64,000 nt of DNA from Diphasiastrum complanatum (GCA_029204225.1 CM055110.1:37111802-37175801); one strand, 5' to 3'. Positions 1 through 10,715 are shown, counted from the stretch's first letter. Program-made: numbers and translations. Notes: generated by a model not told the origin, from the letters alone.

Positions 1-449
1 GGCACCTACACTGCTAGCCTCACTCCATCCAAGGGCTCCATCCAAAGTTGATGGATGCTAGCTCACTCCATCCAAGGGCATCGGATTCTTTGTTCCTGTG
101 AGCAGTGTCTGAACATTAGATTTTTAAGCGCACTCTCATTGGAGAGTAATTTAGTCACGTTCTGAGTTTCCTCACTATGTGGGTCTTTCTCATTCACAAC
201 ACGTTCATAGCAGGAAGTAATTTCAGTTGAAGTTGTTGAGCTTAGGAAGTTTTAAATTCAACTAGCAATTTCGAAAGAGACTATTGCTGTTTGTAGCAAG
301 ATAATATACCACATGAAGCGACCACAAAATTTCTTATGTCGAGATGATTTTCAGAAAGTATTGGTTGTTTTCTTGGTAATGATACAGCCTTGTAGCAATA
401 GTGCCAAAGTGGCTATATGTCATTTAGAATGATTTGAATGTGTTTGTAG
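1..449. other. Upstream flank or first-intron sequence of aldo-keto reductase copy 1
   Basis: I see no coding exon here. A 44-bp near-tandem duplication is present: GCTAGC(C)TCACTCCATCCAAGGGC begins at about 13 and again at about 57. The stretch ends in a pyrimidine-poor acceptor (TGTTTGTAG at 441-449) that opens the first recognisable reductase exon. The N-terminal exon expected for this family, with a GLGTW-like strand, is not visible and may lie left of the window. Confidence 0.5.
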
Positions 450-2259
450 GTGGGTTACAGGCACTTTGATACAGCCATCATTTATGGGACTGAAGCAGCT
501 CTAGGTGAAGCCCTAGCCGAAGCGTTCAGGAGTGGGCTAGTGAGAAGAGAGGAGGTGTTTATCACCTCTAAATTGTGGAGTTCGGAACATGAACCTGAAG
601 ATGTGTTATCATCAGTAAAGAATAGTCTCAGGTACTACCTTCTCTTCATAATTTTATTCCTTGTGGATACATGCTTTTCAAAACCTAGTATGCACAGCAT
701 GAAGTCTGGAAGTAATTGAATTATGTGAAAGTTTACTGCCTTGGATAGGCCAGTATTGCAAAGTGTATCTTAAGGATTATCAAGTCTCTTAAAGTGGATC
801 CAAATGGACAAATGACTTAAAGATCGTTTGAATGTAATCAATTAGTACTATAGGTTCTAAATAGATCAACGAGGCCGCAAGTACAACAGAAGATTAACAC
901 GACCTTATTGCATGTCCATAACTGTCATTGGTTCAGTCTTATTACATCAGCCATCTGACTTAATTAAAATGGAGAGGCAAGTTATGATGTCAAGACTCAC
1001 GCTCGATCTTGTCACTTAAGGTCAAGTAATAACTTGATTTCAAATGTGAGTTTGTAAATCTGGAGTCTGATTTTTTCATCTGTTTAGTAAATCTCTTAAT
1101 TTTATCACCGAAAGAGAACCATCACCTATATTTTGGCATACTTTATCAAATTATGTCTACTAGTTTGCGTGTTTACTATGAACTTCCGCAAGAAGCCCAT
1201 GCCATTTGATTTTCAGCCTAGTTATTAAATGTTGTTTCAGTCTTTTGCAGCTGGATTACATTGACCTGTACTTAATCCACTGGCCTTTGAAGTTGAAAAA
1301 AGGTGTGGAATTACAGGTCAAAGACGATGACTATCTACCTCTTGACATCAAGGCAACTTCGCAAGCTCTGGAAAGTTGTGTACAAGTAGGATTAGTCCAT
1401 GCCATTGGTGTCAGTAATTACTTCACGGTAGAAAAATTGACAAGCTTACTTGAATGTGCGAAGATCACTTTCAGTAGATTTTGGATCTAGATTGGTGGAT
1501 GGTTTTATACCTTGCGTTATTAAAAGCATTGCATTCTAGGAGCATCTGTTTTTATATGCAATTACACTGGATGCGGCTGCATTAACACCTGTCTTTGTCA
1601 GTGTAGGGTTTGGAATGTCTGAATACTGCATAAGGTCATCGCATTGATATATTGACAAGATTCAGCTGCTTATCTGATCTTATGCAGGTTGAGAGGCATC
1701 CCGTGTGGCAACAAAAGAAACTGAAACCATTTTGTGATGCCAAGGGGATTCTTGTGAGTGGGTGGTCACCACTTGGATCTCCAGGGTCTTTTTATGGTAC
1801 AAGGGATGTCATAACTAATCCTATTGTTGAAAGCATTGCTAAAAAGCATGGGAAGACACCAGCTCAGGTGATATTCTAGAATTACTTCAGTCATTTTCAT
1901 TTTGCACTTTCACAGGCTTGAAGTAAACAAATGGAATATATTTAGCTGAGTTGATAATGTACGAAGTACCATCCGTCTATTTTTCTTAATTCAGATTTCA
2001 AGTATGTCATAGTGACGATTTTCCTTTTCAGGTTGCATTACGTTGGGGAGTGCAGACTGGAGCTATTGTGCTGCCCAGAAGCTTCAATCCAAAACGAGTG
2101 GCAGAAAACTTTGAAATATTCAGTTGGGAGCTATCTGAAGATGACATTAACGAAATAAGTAGAATTGAGCAACGGCGGATAGGCCTTGCAGACATGTTTT
2201 GCAATCCTACCAGTGGGCCTTATAAGACCGTCCAAGAACTATGGGATGGAGATCTCTGA
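450..2259 (+). pseudogene. Aldo-keto reductase copy 1 (AKR4-like), 5' partial and probably inactivated
   Basis: This is a member of the NAD(P)H-dependent aldo-keto reductase family, cytosolic enzymes that reduce aldehydes and ketones. Four exons are visible: 450-631, 1241 to about 1473, 1688-1867 and 2032-2259, ending in TGA. The catalytic tetrad is readable: Asp in HFDTA, Tyr in IYGTE, Lys in TSKLW and His in LIHWP. The nucleotide-site pattern RSFNPKRVAENF lies in the last exon, and the end ELWDGDL fits plant AKR4 proteins. The second exon is damaged. The codons that give VPSVNQ in copy 2 are missing after AKI, the usual donor is gone, and the nearest GT (1474) would leave the wrong phase for the next exon. 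An extra Tyr also sits inside the conserved VSN-FTV motif. The first coding exon is absent. The substrate cannot be told; codeinone-reductase-like, galacturonate-reductase-like and deoxymugineate-synthase-like relatives are all possible. Confidence 0.72.
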
Positions 2260-2890
2260 GGCTTACCTCTGGAGTCTAGACTTTTCATTCAGATCTACTC
2301 AAGAAGATCATAGTCTGGTCTCTCATTCTAGTCTTAGATCTTGGGTCGGCGATGAGAGTCATAAATTGAGCCAACTGTTTTTCATGTGTGTATCAATAAT
2401 CCCAAGATGATGGGAACTTGAGTGCTATTTTGGACCTAAATAGGCAACCTTGTAGTCATTAGGTAGTTCATTAGATTGTAGCATTATGTTCAAGTCATAT
2501 GGTGTGGCTGCCCACTTCACTTGTGTGAATCAATATGACATTCTTTTTCTTTCAAAAATAAATTGGAAGTGTGTGCCTGTTAGGTTTGTTGACATGCTCT
2601 TTTCAATAGTAATGATGCAATATCTTATTCTTCTGGAAATTAATGTGGTGGTTTGGAGCAAACCCTAGAAGTTTATAACGCGAAATCTGATTTGGTATGA
2701 GAGCAACTTGCTAGGGTGTGTGGAGAAAGTGTGTTTCGTATGTATTTGTGTTTCTTTTGTGAAAAGGGAGATCTTCCAATGAGTTTGGAGAAGAGCTACT
2801 ACATGGCTATGCTGAATTTGAAATGCTCTAGCAAGGAGCATGGGGAAGATTTTGAAGGGCTACCTTAATATCATGTTGTGTGCTAGATTA

Positions 2891-2892
<2 letters not shown>

Positions 2893-2947
<55 letters not shown>
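2893..2947. repeat. (GT)n microsatellite
   Basis: An uninterrupted run of GT dinucleotides of about 55 bp, some 630 bp downstream of the reductase stop codon. It is long enough to be length-polymorphic. Confidence 0.97.
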
Positions 2948-2948
<1 letters not shown>

Positions 2949-4166
2949 TCCGAGCATTTAGGAAAGAAATTCTTATTTGGATGTGAAAAGGTGATGGAAA
3001 ATAGATGCCAAACACACCTTAATTCCCTATCACATTGTAGGTGCATGTTATTGAAATAGCTCATTTAGGGCCTTGTACACACAACATGTCATTGCACAAA
3101 AAGCACAAAAAGCGTGTGCCAACTTTGTTGATCACAACATAAGTACGTAGCAAATCTTGATTGTTATGAGTAGCTACTTCTCATTGTGCTAGACTCTCTC
3201 ATACCACCTAGGTTTAGTAGAATTTCTCCTAGTATCCTCTCTCTCCTTGACATAATAACCCTTACCATCATTAAAGGTCATTAGAAAGATCATTTCGCCA
3301 TATCTACATCATCATATTTTTTGGGATCATTCATTCTATTAATAACTCTCTAGGAGTGATTAGCTATTGTAAAACTTGATCAAAGAATCTCGATTTATTT
3401 TTGGATTGTTTTCGTTACATATTTTTGCTTTTCTCAAGACCCCATCCTCATCCCCAGGTACAATCCACATAAGGTCTTGAAGGACGCAACTACATATATG
3501 GGCATTTTGTCACACAACGTCGTTGCCACGCAGACTCGGGACTTAGCCAAAATGTTCACTTTTTTTTTTATGTGGCTATAACACGCATGGCACATCCACA
3601 CCAACAATGTTTTGGCAACCTTGCCAACCTAAGCTAAGTATGCATCCTGGGAGGATTTTTTTTTTTTGGCATGGCACACAACTCATTTATAAAAGAAAAC
3701 TGTAATGAAAAAACAACCACCAAAGTGTTTTTAGTTGTAGAGCCATGAAGAGTTGTTATTAACCACTTTTTCCATGACAAGTGGTGTGTGGATCTACAAC
3801 AGGTGGCTATGATCACAAAATTTCTTCTGGAGATTAGCCATGCATGGCAAAATAATATTGTACTAAAATTTTATCCAAAAAGGATCCATAATGAACAATA
3901 TGTTCATAAACACAATGTGTCTCTTCTTTTTTGACGTTCCCTTGAAAAAGGCATTACTATTTCAATTTTTATATCTTTTCTTCGAAATGTCTCTCAATCC
4001 TCAATCAATTGCCTACACACCTAGACGCACGCAGCTGCCAAAATCGCACACAGCATTTGTAGCCTTGGTGTGAGGGCCACAGTGAGATAATTGACTGCGT
4101 TCAAGCTTTTTTTGTATCAGAGTTTCCATGTCCATTTGTCTCCGATTGTCACTCTAAATTGTTTCT
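2948..4166. other. AT-rich intergenic DNA, no gene recognised
   Basis: Only short ORFs of about 60 codons without recognisable motifs occur here. There are short T-runs at 3550-3570 and 3657-3667. Nothing else is supported. Confidence 0.6.
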
Positions 4167-4400
4167 TGTAGAGGTGCTCAAATACATCTCTGTTTGGATG
4201 GGTGGTTTAGCTCCCACTAGTCACTTTTGGGTGTTCTTTCCTATCATCATCTTAGTTTTCTGTTGCTGGCTTTTACATTGGTATCAGAGCTTGCGTAAGA
4301 TGCAGTCTTGGATGGGAATGGAGGCAAGCTCTACATCAAGTTCGAAAGAAAAGTGCTTGGATTTACACCCCAGATTAGAATGCTCATTTTTCAAGGGAAG
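4167..4400 (+). mobile_element. Copia-type LTR 3' end with tRNA-Met primer-binding site (fragment)
   Basis: The stretch runs into ..TTTTACA at 4271-4277, one spacer base, then TGGTATCAGAGC at 4279-4290, the classical plant primer-binding site for initiator tRNA-Met. About 100 bp of leader follows. A clearly related block lies at 38141-38355 with the same order of LTR end, primer site (one base changed) and leader, so this is a repeated family. No gag or pol follows. The 90-codon ORF across this region crosses LTR and leader and is not a gene. Confidence 0.65.
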
Positions 4401-5320
4401 TTCAAATTTGGATCCACTAATTCGAACATGAAGCGTGCTTTGAAAAATTGGTGGTAGAGTGCTCTTCTACATATTCGATTTTGATAAAGCTGCTAAGAAT
4501 TGATATAGAGTTCATTCTTAATTTCCTATTTCCTTGAGAAAGTTTTCATTTGATGTAGAATGATTTGCTTGGATAGATCTTGTTTCTTATTTACTTGCTT
4601 GATTCTGCTTTGTTAATGTTAGGATAACATGCGTAAGTCCATAATGTCCTGAATCATGTTATTTAGCTTATGTTCATTGATAAATTGATTTAAAATCAAT
4701 TTATCTAGTTGGTATGAACTGATAGTAATAGAAAACATGATTATAGAGATTGCATGTTGAGGTTTAGAGGCTTTATCTACACAAATCCTCATGCATATTT
4801 AGGGACATAGATTGGAATTGTCGTTATGCTAATTCTTTACTATTGAGTAGAAAGTAAATTTATGACTGTATGAGAGAGTAATCACCTCCCTAAAACTGCT
4901 TACTTCCTAAAAAATAATCGATGATCTTTTTCCTTGCTTTTGTTTGAAACCTATATCGTATGGGTAGGCAGAGATAAAAAATCATGATCGGTTGGAGTTG
5001 TTAGTCCTAGGAGAGCAAGAAGCTTTCAAATAGCTTTCCCTAGGAATAATAATAATGGACTACTATATTTGGTTTAGGTTTTTCTAACAGCCCTTGTTCT
5101 AATGTATGGTTAGATCCTTTGGTTGGATGCCAAATGGAGAGGAAGATATCCATTATGTGCTCAAAACTTTGTATTCTTGTAGACAAGTAGTTTAGAACTT
5201 ATGTGAACTAACATTTGACATGAATTTATACATTCCATTTGTTGTCAACAAACCCAAGACTCTTGCCATTACTTAGAAATGTGCTCCTTGTTTTTTCTTC
5301 TAATGAATAACCCTAGAGGT
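4401..5320. other. AT-rich intergenic DNA, nothing recognised
   Basis: No ORF with a known motif, no clear repeat and no RNA gene was seen in this stretch. Confidence 0.6.
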
Positions 5321-5677
5321 TGTTGGTGTCAAGCGAAACATAGGTGTGTTTGTTGATGTCAGCAATCTGCCTCCTCCACAATTCCTACGTGGCAATCCCA
5401 GGCGCCCATTTCTTGGCATGTACATGCTCCTCTCTTTTCTTATAAAGGAGGAGGAACGTAGAGAGTTGTTCAACGATTCAGAGAAGAATAAAGTTTGTAT
5501 TCTTAATTGGTTCTCAGTTTCTATGTAATCTTTTGCAACGTTCTTGTTTTCCTCAATTCTCTCTCTTCGCAATTGGATGGATATCATGTAGGATATATCA
5601 ACACTCTTCAATGCTCTTTCTCAATCTGCCTGTGATCTCTTTGTTTCTAGCAGCTGCTATCCTCACATAACCCAACA
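5321..5677 (+). mobile_element. Probable solo LTR (357 bp)
   Basis: The block begins TGTTGG and ends CCAACA, a perfect 6-bp terminal inversion of the type that bounds LTRs. It is flanked by GAGGT (5316-5320) and AAGGT (5678-5682), a possible 5-bp target duplication with one mismatch. A TATA-like TATAAAGG lies at 5441-5448, followed by an AATAAAG signal near 5488, an arrangement typical of an LTR. No primer-binding site or polypurine tract adjoins it, hence solo. Orientation follows the TATA box. Confidence 0.55.
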
Positions 5678-6380
5678 AAGGTTATGGGCCCACAACACCA
5701 TGATTTGCTCAACCAAGAATATCGCCAACTCTCTCTCCATCTACGCTTGCTCCACTAATTTCTCTCCACATTTCTTCCCTCCAGCTAGTGCAGTCTACCT
5801 ACGCCGCTGATCAGCCCCCCCCTCTGAGGTCCACGTCTCCCTCTACATTACAGCTGCACGTGATGCAATGAATTCCGTCAGAGCTCCATTTCCTTGAACT
5901 ATGAATATCAAATTGCAGCAGAAGCGTAGAGGGAAGATGGCAGTTGGATCAAAGCTTTGAGTATAGAGGAAGGAAACCAGCGGTCAAGAGCTAACCAAAG
6001 AGGACACATTTGAAGCAAAGTCAGATCTTGCCAAAAATGTCAGGAGAATGTATGGCTATGGAAGACAATCTTTTGAACCTCTGGGTGCAATCGGGTCAGA
6101 AGCACAAGGGCATGAAGCTCTCACAAATTCCTATGCTCAGTTTGCCACCACGTTGAAGACAGATCTGACTTGACTCTCCAAAAATTGAATCCTCTACATT
6201 AAAAATGTATTTTCATAATTTTTTAACCTTTCAAATATCCCAATAAACCATTATGCCCATTGCAGAACCATATAAGTACCTGAAATATTGAGGAAAAGAC
6301 AAGATATAAACTTGGGGTATTAGGATCCACATATCCAAATTCTTTTTTCCTTCAGTCCTATAATGGATATGGTCCTCAAC
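5678..6380. other. Intergenic DNA up to the young element, nothing recognised
   Basis: No gene motif is visible. The last five bases (TCAAC) form the left flank of the young LTR element insertion. Confidence 0.55.
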
Positions 6381-7300
6381 TGTTGTAAAGCTGACTTGGG
6401 TGCACCCAGCGTGCCCTGTAAGACTCAAAGGGGTGACACTCCCTAAGGTCCCAGAGCAAGTTAGAATGTCAAGGACTGAGCCTCCGACCTGTGGTGAGCC
6501 AGTCAAGTAGTCACAAAGTCATGAGCTAGCTCTGGAGCTCGAGTCATGGCCTAGTCAGGAAAGCAGGTTGATTCGGCCGCCGGGACGGCTCCCGGGACCC
6601 ATGTCCGGGAGCCAGACTGATTCTGCCAGGCTTGCCAGGCTTAATCAGCAAAATAAAAACTAAGTCCTAAAAAGCGTGCTTTACCAGAAAGCACTATGTT
6701 TCAAACCAGAGGGGGTGCGCCGAATCACAGCAGAACTATAGGGGGAGTCCGGCAGACAGAAACTTGGGCAGCTCAACCAGCGCCAGGAATCCAGTCGCCA
6801 GGTCTCAGCTCCCTCTACCAGCACGAGCCAGGCACAATGCCCAGCACGTGTTGGTGGCCCCGAGACCGGTCAGTCTATGTATGAATGTAACCTCTTCCAA
6901 ATCTAATAAAGTTGATCCTTGGGGATGATTACCATTTCGGTTTCGCCTCCGGGACTGGTCCAAGTGGAAGGACCCTTACTACAACCTTTTTGCGTCGCTG
7001 GCGCCTAAGGGTCCCTGTCATCGACATGGGGCTTGCCGCTATGCCAATTGGTCAGTTTGGCGACCACTATGCCTTGGGTTTCATGTGTGGCTTGTCTTTG
7101 CCTTTGGTTACCTTTTGGGGACGGATTCTGAGTTGGCTTTCGGGTTGGTTGGGATTCCAGTTTTCTTAAGTCTGAATGGTTAAGCTTGTTACGATTCTGA
7201 GTTGGCTTTTACGTAAGTGCATGATGGATGAATGTTAGACTTAAGCGCGTGTTGGGGAAACCGCTCAAGTCCCAGCGCCCTTTGAGGCGCCGGCGCAACA
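6381..7300 (+). repeat. 5' LTR of the Gag-protease element
   Basis: It starts TGTTG and ends CAACA (5-bp terminal inversion). A polyadenylation-like AATAAAG lies at about 6903. The 62- and 85-codon ORFs inside it recur unchanged in the 3' LTR and are only by-products of the repeat. Confidence 0.95.
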
Positions 7301-7302
7301 TG

Positions 7303-7315
7303 TGGTATCAGAGCC
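7303..7315 (+). promoter_or_regulatory. Primer-binding site, initiator tRNA-Met type
   Basis: TGGTATCAGAGCC follows the LTR end CAACA after the two bases TG. It is complementary to the 3' end of plant initiator tRNA-Met and would prime minus-strand synthesis. Confidence 0.9.
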
Positions 7316-7390
7316 GACTAGCCGGTCAGCTACGCAAGTCTCACAGGGATGGCCACGTTTTTGGGATTTGTCAGGACAACCGTTGCGCAA

Positions 7391-7778
7391 GGTGCTGCCC
7401 ACAGTGTAAGCACGGGTGCGTCCACGGTCGGGGTGGTCGGCAGAACGGGGGACTTGATGAGTCAAAGTGCTGCCCTCGAGGTGTAAGCACGGTCAGTTCT
7501 CGCGGTTCGGGCCTGGCGCTGTCTGCACGTAGGACGGATGAGACAAAGTGCTGCCTAGGTAGGTGAAAGCACGGTCTGTACCTTGTGGGGTGCGGGGCGA
7601 CATATTCGAACTGTACGGGTTAACCATTGATACAGAGATGCTGCTCGAATTCGGGTGTAAAGCACGGGTGGTTAGCTGCCGGTGCGGGATAGCTGCCGAT
7701 CGTTTAGCTATAAGGGCTATCGACCAAAAAGTGGTGGGGCGTGACTGAGGCAATGTGCTGCTTAATGGTGAAAGCACG
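7391..7778 (+). repeat. Array of five leader hairpins with palindromic loops
   Basis: Five copies of GTGCTGC..GTGNAAGCACGG lie between primer site and gag. The arms are GTGCT at 7392, 7467, 7548 and 7755 (ATGCT at 7638), paired with AGCAC at 7409, 7486, 7568, 7773 and 7661 respectively. Spacing grows from 75 to 117 bp. The loops differ in sequence but each holds a short palindrome: CACAGTG (7400), CCTCGAGG (7474), CCTAGG (7554), CGAATTCG (7646) and TTAA (7762). In retroviruses and LTR elements, hairpins with palindromic loops in this position can act in RNA dimerisation and packaging; that role here is inference. Confidence 0.75.
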
Positions 7779-8083
7779 GATGGTTGGATGGATGTTTCCC
7801 CGTGGGCTAATTCTGTGATAGATTTGTGTGGGCGCGGCTAGGCAAAGGTCCTACGTCCGGTCTCAGGGGGGGTTTGTGGCTTGAGAGGGATCCTCTATGT
7901 TTGCTTTGGTTGGTATGTTCCGTTTGTCGTGTGCTTGCTTGGACACAAATGACCTGGTTCCTACTTGGCTCTCAGGTGATGTGGGCGTGCTAAGTTTGAG
8001 GAAGGGATATTTTCATTGAAGCTGATTTAATAAAGAAGAAAAGAGAGCTGTGGGGCCCGGCTGACAGAAGGGAGAGCTTCAAA

Positions 8084-8090
8084 TATAAAA
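8084..8090 (+). promoter_or_regulatory. TATA-like box just upstream of gag
   Basis: TATAAAA lies 44 bp before the gag ATG and far from the LTR. It may be chance in an A-rich leader. If active it would yield an LTR-independent short gag transcript. Confidence 0.3.
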
Positions 8091-8133
8091 AGGATTGAGG
8101 CGATAATCTGTTGGAAGTACACCTCTGACTATA

Positions 8134-10347
8134 ATGGAGGACCATCTTGAAGAGTTACGAGCACTGACGGACGGAGAAGAGCTGACTCGAGAATACAGCT
8201 CTCGCATGCATCGAGATGGCACCAGGTCCAAGTCGAGAAAGAAAGAGCGTATGCACTCCACAGTGGCGCCCCTCCATGAAGAGATGGGTGGCCCTTCTGA
8301 ACCTACACCAAGAGATGAACCCTTGCCAGAGGCACAACAGGACCTCTTTGAAGTGAAGATGCGGCAATACTTATCAAGCGCAATGACGGCTATGCTTAGC
8401 GAGGTGAAGAAGGATAGAGAAACCGAAAGGAAAGAATGGCAAACATCCTTGCGAGCCATGAATCTTACCCAAATTAACCTTGCTAGAGAAATGAGAGACG
8501 GGCTAACACAGCTCGAAGCCAGGTTTGAAGAGTTGGAAGCAACTAGGGAGAATGCAGTGGCGCCTCCTCCACAGATACCAAGAGAACCACGAGCGCGAAC
8601 CACGGAGGGCCCAAGAAAGACTGCCAAAGTGAAAGCACCACCTACTTTCAAAGGAGAGCGTGATATTCGAGTTGTGGAAGATTGGTTGTTTCACATGGAC
8701 CATTACTTCCGTCTAATGAACACTCCTGAGGAAGAAAGAACTGACTTGGCATTAGCATATTTTGAGGGCTACACTACAAATTGGTACCGGATGGCAGGAA
8801 TGCATTTTCAAACATGGGACGCATTCAAAGCCGCGTTACGAGAGGAGTTCATACCGAAGGATTCACACATGAGATTGAGGACAGAATTATCGGGGCTCAA
8901 ACAGAAAGGGTCATTGCGAGAGTACCTTAATAGATTCAGACAGAGTGTATGGGTTATTGAAGATATGTCCGAGGCGGACAAAACTCATTACCTATTGTCT
9001 GGAATGCAATCCTGGACCCGACGTGCGATAGACAGCTACATGCCCCATGATTTCAATTCAACTATTCGAGCGGCTGAAATGGTTTGTGATTATGAGAGCA
9101 CATTGGCACCAGCTGCTCCCGCAACCTCAACAAGAGTATTTAGTGGATCCAGACCGAGTCCGAGCTTCTTTTCAAGAGGGGACTCAGCTCCAAATGGCAA
9201 CCAAGCCTCGAGTAGCGTGAATAAATTCCCAACAAAAACAGGGTTTGGCAACCAAGGCAACAATGGAGGGAACATGTTCCAGAGAAGAAACAATGTTGGA
9301 TCTTCGACTAGTCACAGCAACAGCTCACCAACAGTGGGCAGTTCCATGCGTTGCTTCAACTGTCATCAGCAAGGTCACTCTTGGAGATCATGCCCCAAAC
9401 CATTGAATAAGCAAATCATGGCTGCCATTGAAGGATTTGATAGGATGGAGAGAGAGGCATTTGATCAAGAAGATGGTGAACAAGATGATGAAGAGGACCC
9501 AGAAACGGATTTGACGGAGTCTGACCTGAATGCCTTGCAACAGATAGGGGCACTTGCGGCTTATCGTGAACATCTTATGGCGACTCCTGCGAGAGGATCC
9601 AAGTTATTGTACCTGAAAGGCTGTATTCAAGGTAGGATCATTTACTTCATGGTAGACCTGGGGGCGTCTCATAACTACTTGTCAGAAAAACTGACAGGAG
9701 AATTGGACATCCAATGTGAAGAAAATGTGACTCCTATTTGTGTGGAGACCGCGAAAGGTACAATGATCACTTGTAGATTGGCAACCAACTTACCAATCTC
9801 TCTGGGAGCCTGGAAGAATCGACTAACGTTCACAATCTTGAAGATGGATGCCTTCGACGCTATTTTGGGATTAAGTTGGTTTAACGAACATGTGGTGGCC
9901 TTCTTGGCAAAAGGGGTTAACCTTGTGTTATTATATAATGGCAGGAGACCTTGTGTCGTCAGAGCTGTGCCAGGGGACCAACTAGAAAAGAACGACACAA
10001 ATGAACCTGAGCCAACCATTCCTCCCAATCTCATTCACCTATTTAACGAAGGACAACCAACAGTGACAGACCAGCTGGCACGGGAACAAATGGAGCCAAA
10101 ATTGCCTATAGTCTCTACATCAAAGGTGAATCCAAGTGCCGATGCAGAGCTCAAGGAGCTCACCTTGTGTGACCAAGCGAAAACTCATCTTTTTAATGAA
10201 AGACATCCAACAATGACAAACCAGTTGACGCGAGGTCAAATGGAGCCAACATTGCCTGCAGTTTCTATGTCAAAGGTGAATCTAAGTGCCGATGCAGAGC
10301 TCAAGGAGCTCAACCTGGACGACCAAACGAAATATCTAGAGTCCTAG
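8134..10347 (+). CDS. Gag-aspartic protease polyprotein of the young element (737 aa)
   Basis: The product would form the virus-like particle and mature it. The start is the first ATG after the leader (8134). Order: a charged N-terminus (about residues 1-165); the gypsy Gag domain (about 175-300) with the motifs WYRMAG, TWDAFKAAL, EEFIP and LREYLNRF; a Ser/Asn/Gly-rich linker; one zinc knuckle CFNCHQQGHSWRSC near residue 408 (CX2CX4HX4C); an acidic stretch; and a retropepsin-like domain from about residue 500 with MVDLGASHNYLS and DAILGLSWF. The protease triad reads Asp-Leu-Gly instead of Asp-Ser/Thr-Gly, so activity is doubtful. The last 100 residues are two copies of a 50-residue repeat, then a stop. 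Typical gypsy polyproteins continue for another 900 or more residues with RT and integrase; here the ORF simply ends about 370 bp before the 3' LTR. The long antisense ORFs over this gene are shadows. Confidence 0.92.
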   Translation: MEDHLEELRALTDGEELTREYSSRMHRDGTRSKSRKKERMHSTVAPLHEEMGGPSEPTPRDEPLPEAQQDLFEVKMRQYLSSAMTAMLSEVKKDRETERKEWQTSLRAMNLTQINLAREMRDGLTQLEARFEELEATRENAVAPPPQIPREPRARTTEGPRKTAKVKAPPTFKGERDIRVVEDWLFHMDHYFRLMNTPEEERTDLALAYFEGYTTNWYRMAGMHFQTWDAFKAALREEFIPKDSHMRLRTELSGLKQKGSLREYLNRFRQSVWVIEDMSEADKTHYLLSGMQSWTRRAIDSYMPHDFNSTIRAAEMVCDYESTLAPAAPATSTRVFSGSRPSPSFFSRGDSAPNGNQASSSVNKFPTKTGFGNQGNNGGNMFQRRNNVGSSTSHSNSSPTVGSSMRCFNCHQQGHSWRSCPKPLNKQIMAAIEGFDRMEREAFDQEDGEQDDEEDPETDLTESDLNALQQIGALAAYREHLMATPARGSKLLYLKGCIQGRIIYFMVDLGASHNYLSEKLTGELDIQCEENVTPICVETAKGTMITCRLATNLPISLGAWKNRLTFTILKMDAFDAILGLSWFNEHVVAFLAKGVNLVLLYNGRRPCVVRAVPGDQLEKNDTNEPEPTIPPNLIHLFNEGQPTVTDQLAREQMEPKLPIVSTSKVNPSADAELKELTLCDQAKTHLFNERHPTMTNQLTRGQMEPTLPAVSMSKVNLSADAELKELNLDDQTKYLES
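10036..10335 (+). repeat. Tandem 150-bp duplication at the end of the Gag-protease ORF
   Basis: Units 10036-10185 and 10186-10335 encode two related 50-residue blocks, each beginning HLFNE and including SADAELKEL. The period is a multiple of three, so the frame is kept. The units have diverged although the LTRs have not, so the duplication is older than this insertion. Confidence 0.88.
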
Positions 10348-10701
10348 GGGACTCATCCAGATGTGCGACCACAACGACATATTTGAGGCTTAAGGGAGCC
10401 GTGAGTACCCTTTTTCTTTCATGCTAATAAAGTAAGCCGCATTTCTCATTGAGGAGTGAGCTTCAGTTTGATGTCTAAGTGCAGCAGCTTCACACAGGTT
10501 TTACGTAAGTGAACTAGATCCACACTTTTCCTGTGCTGAGTGTAAAACACAATATCATTACTCTGCTTTACAGTTGGTTTTCTTTGGCCGGTGAATCAAG
10601 CCCGTGCCCTTGTATATGTGACTAAAGTCTGGCCGGTGAATTAAGCCCGTGCCATGAGTCTTAGGTTCTAGTTTGGCCCTGATGAGGACATCAGCTTTCT
10701 C

Positions 10702-10715
10702 AAACGAGGGGAGGA
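10702..10715 (+). promoter_or_regulatory. Polypurine tract
   Basis: AAACGAGGGGAGGA abuts the TGTTG start of the 3' LTR, the site expected to prime plus-strand synthesis. Confidence 0.85.

Noticed and set aside
2690-2704. Primer-binding site TTGGTATGAGAGC
   Set aside because: One base off the consensus and with no LTR end or polypurine tract nearby; probably chance.
6696-7169. 62- and 85-codon ORFs repeated at 11031-11504
   Set aside because: They are inside the LTRs and identical only because the LTRs are identical; no protein motif.
8079-8651. 190-codon ORF on the minus strand
   Set aside because: It lies entirely antisense to the well-supported Gag-protease ORF and has no recognisable motif; a shadow frame.
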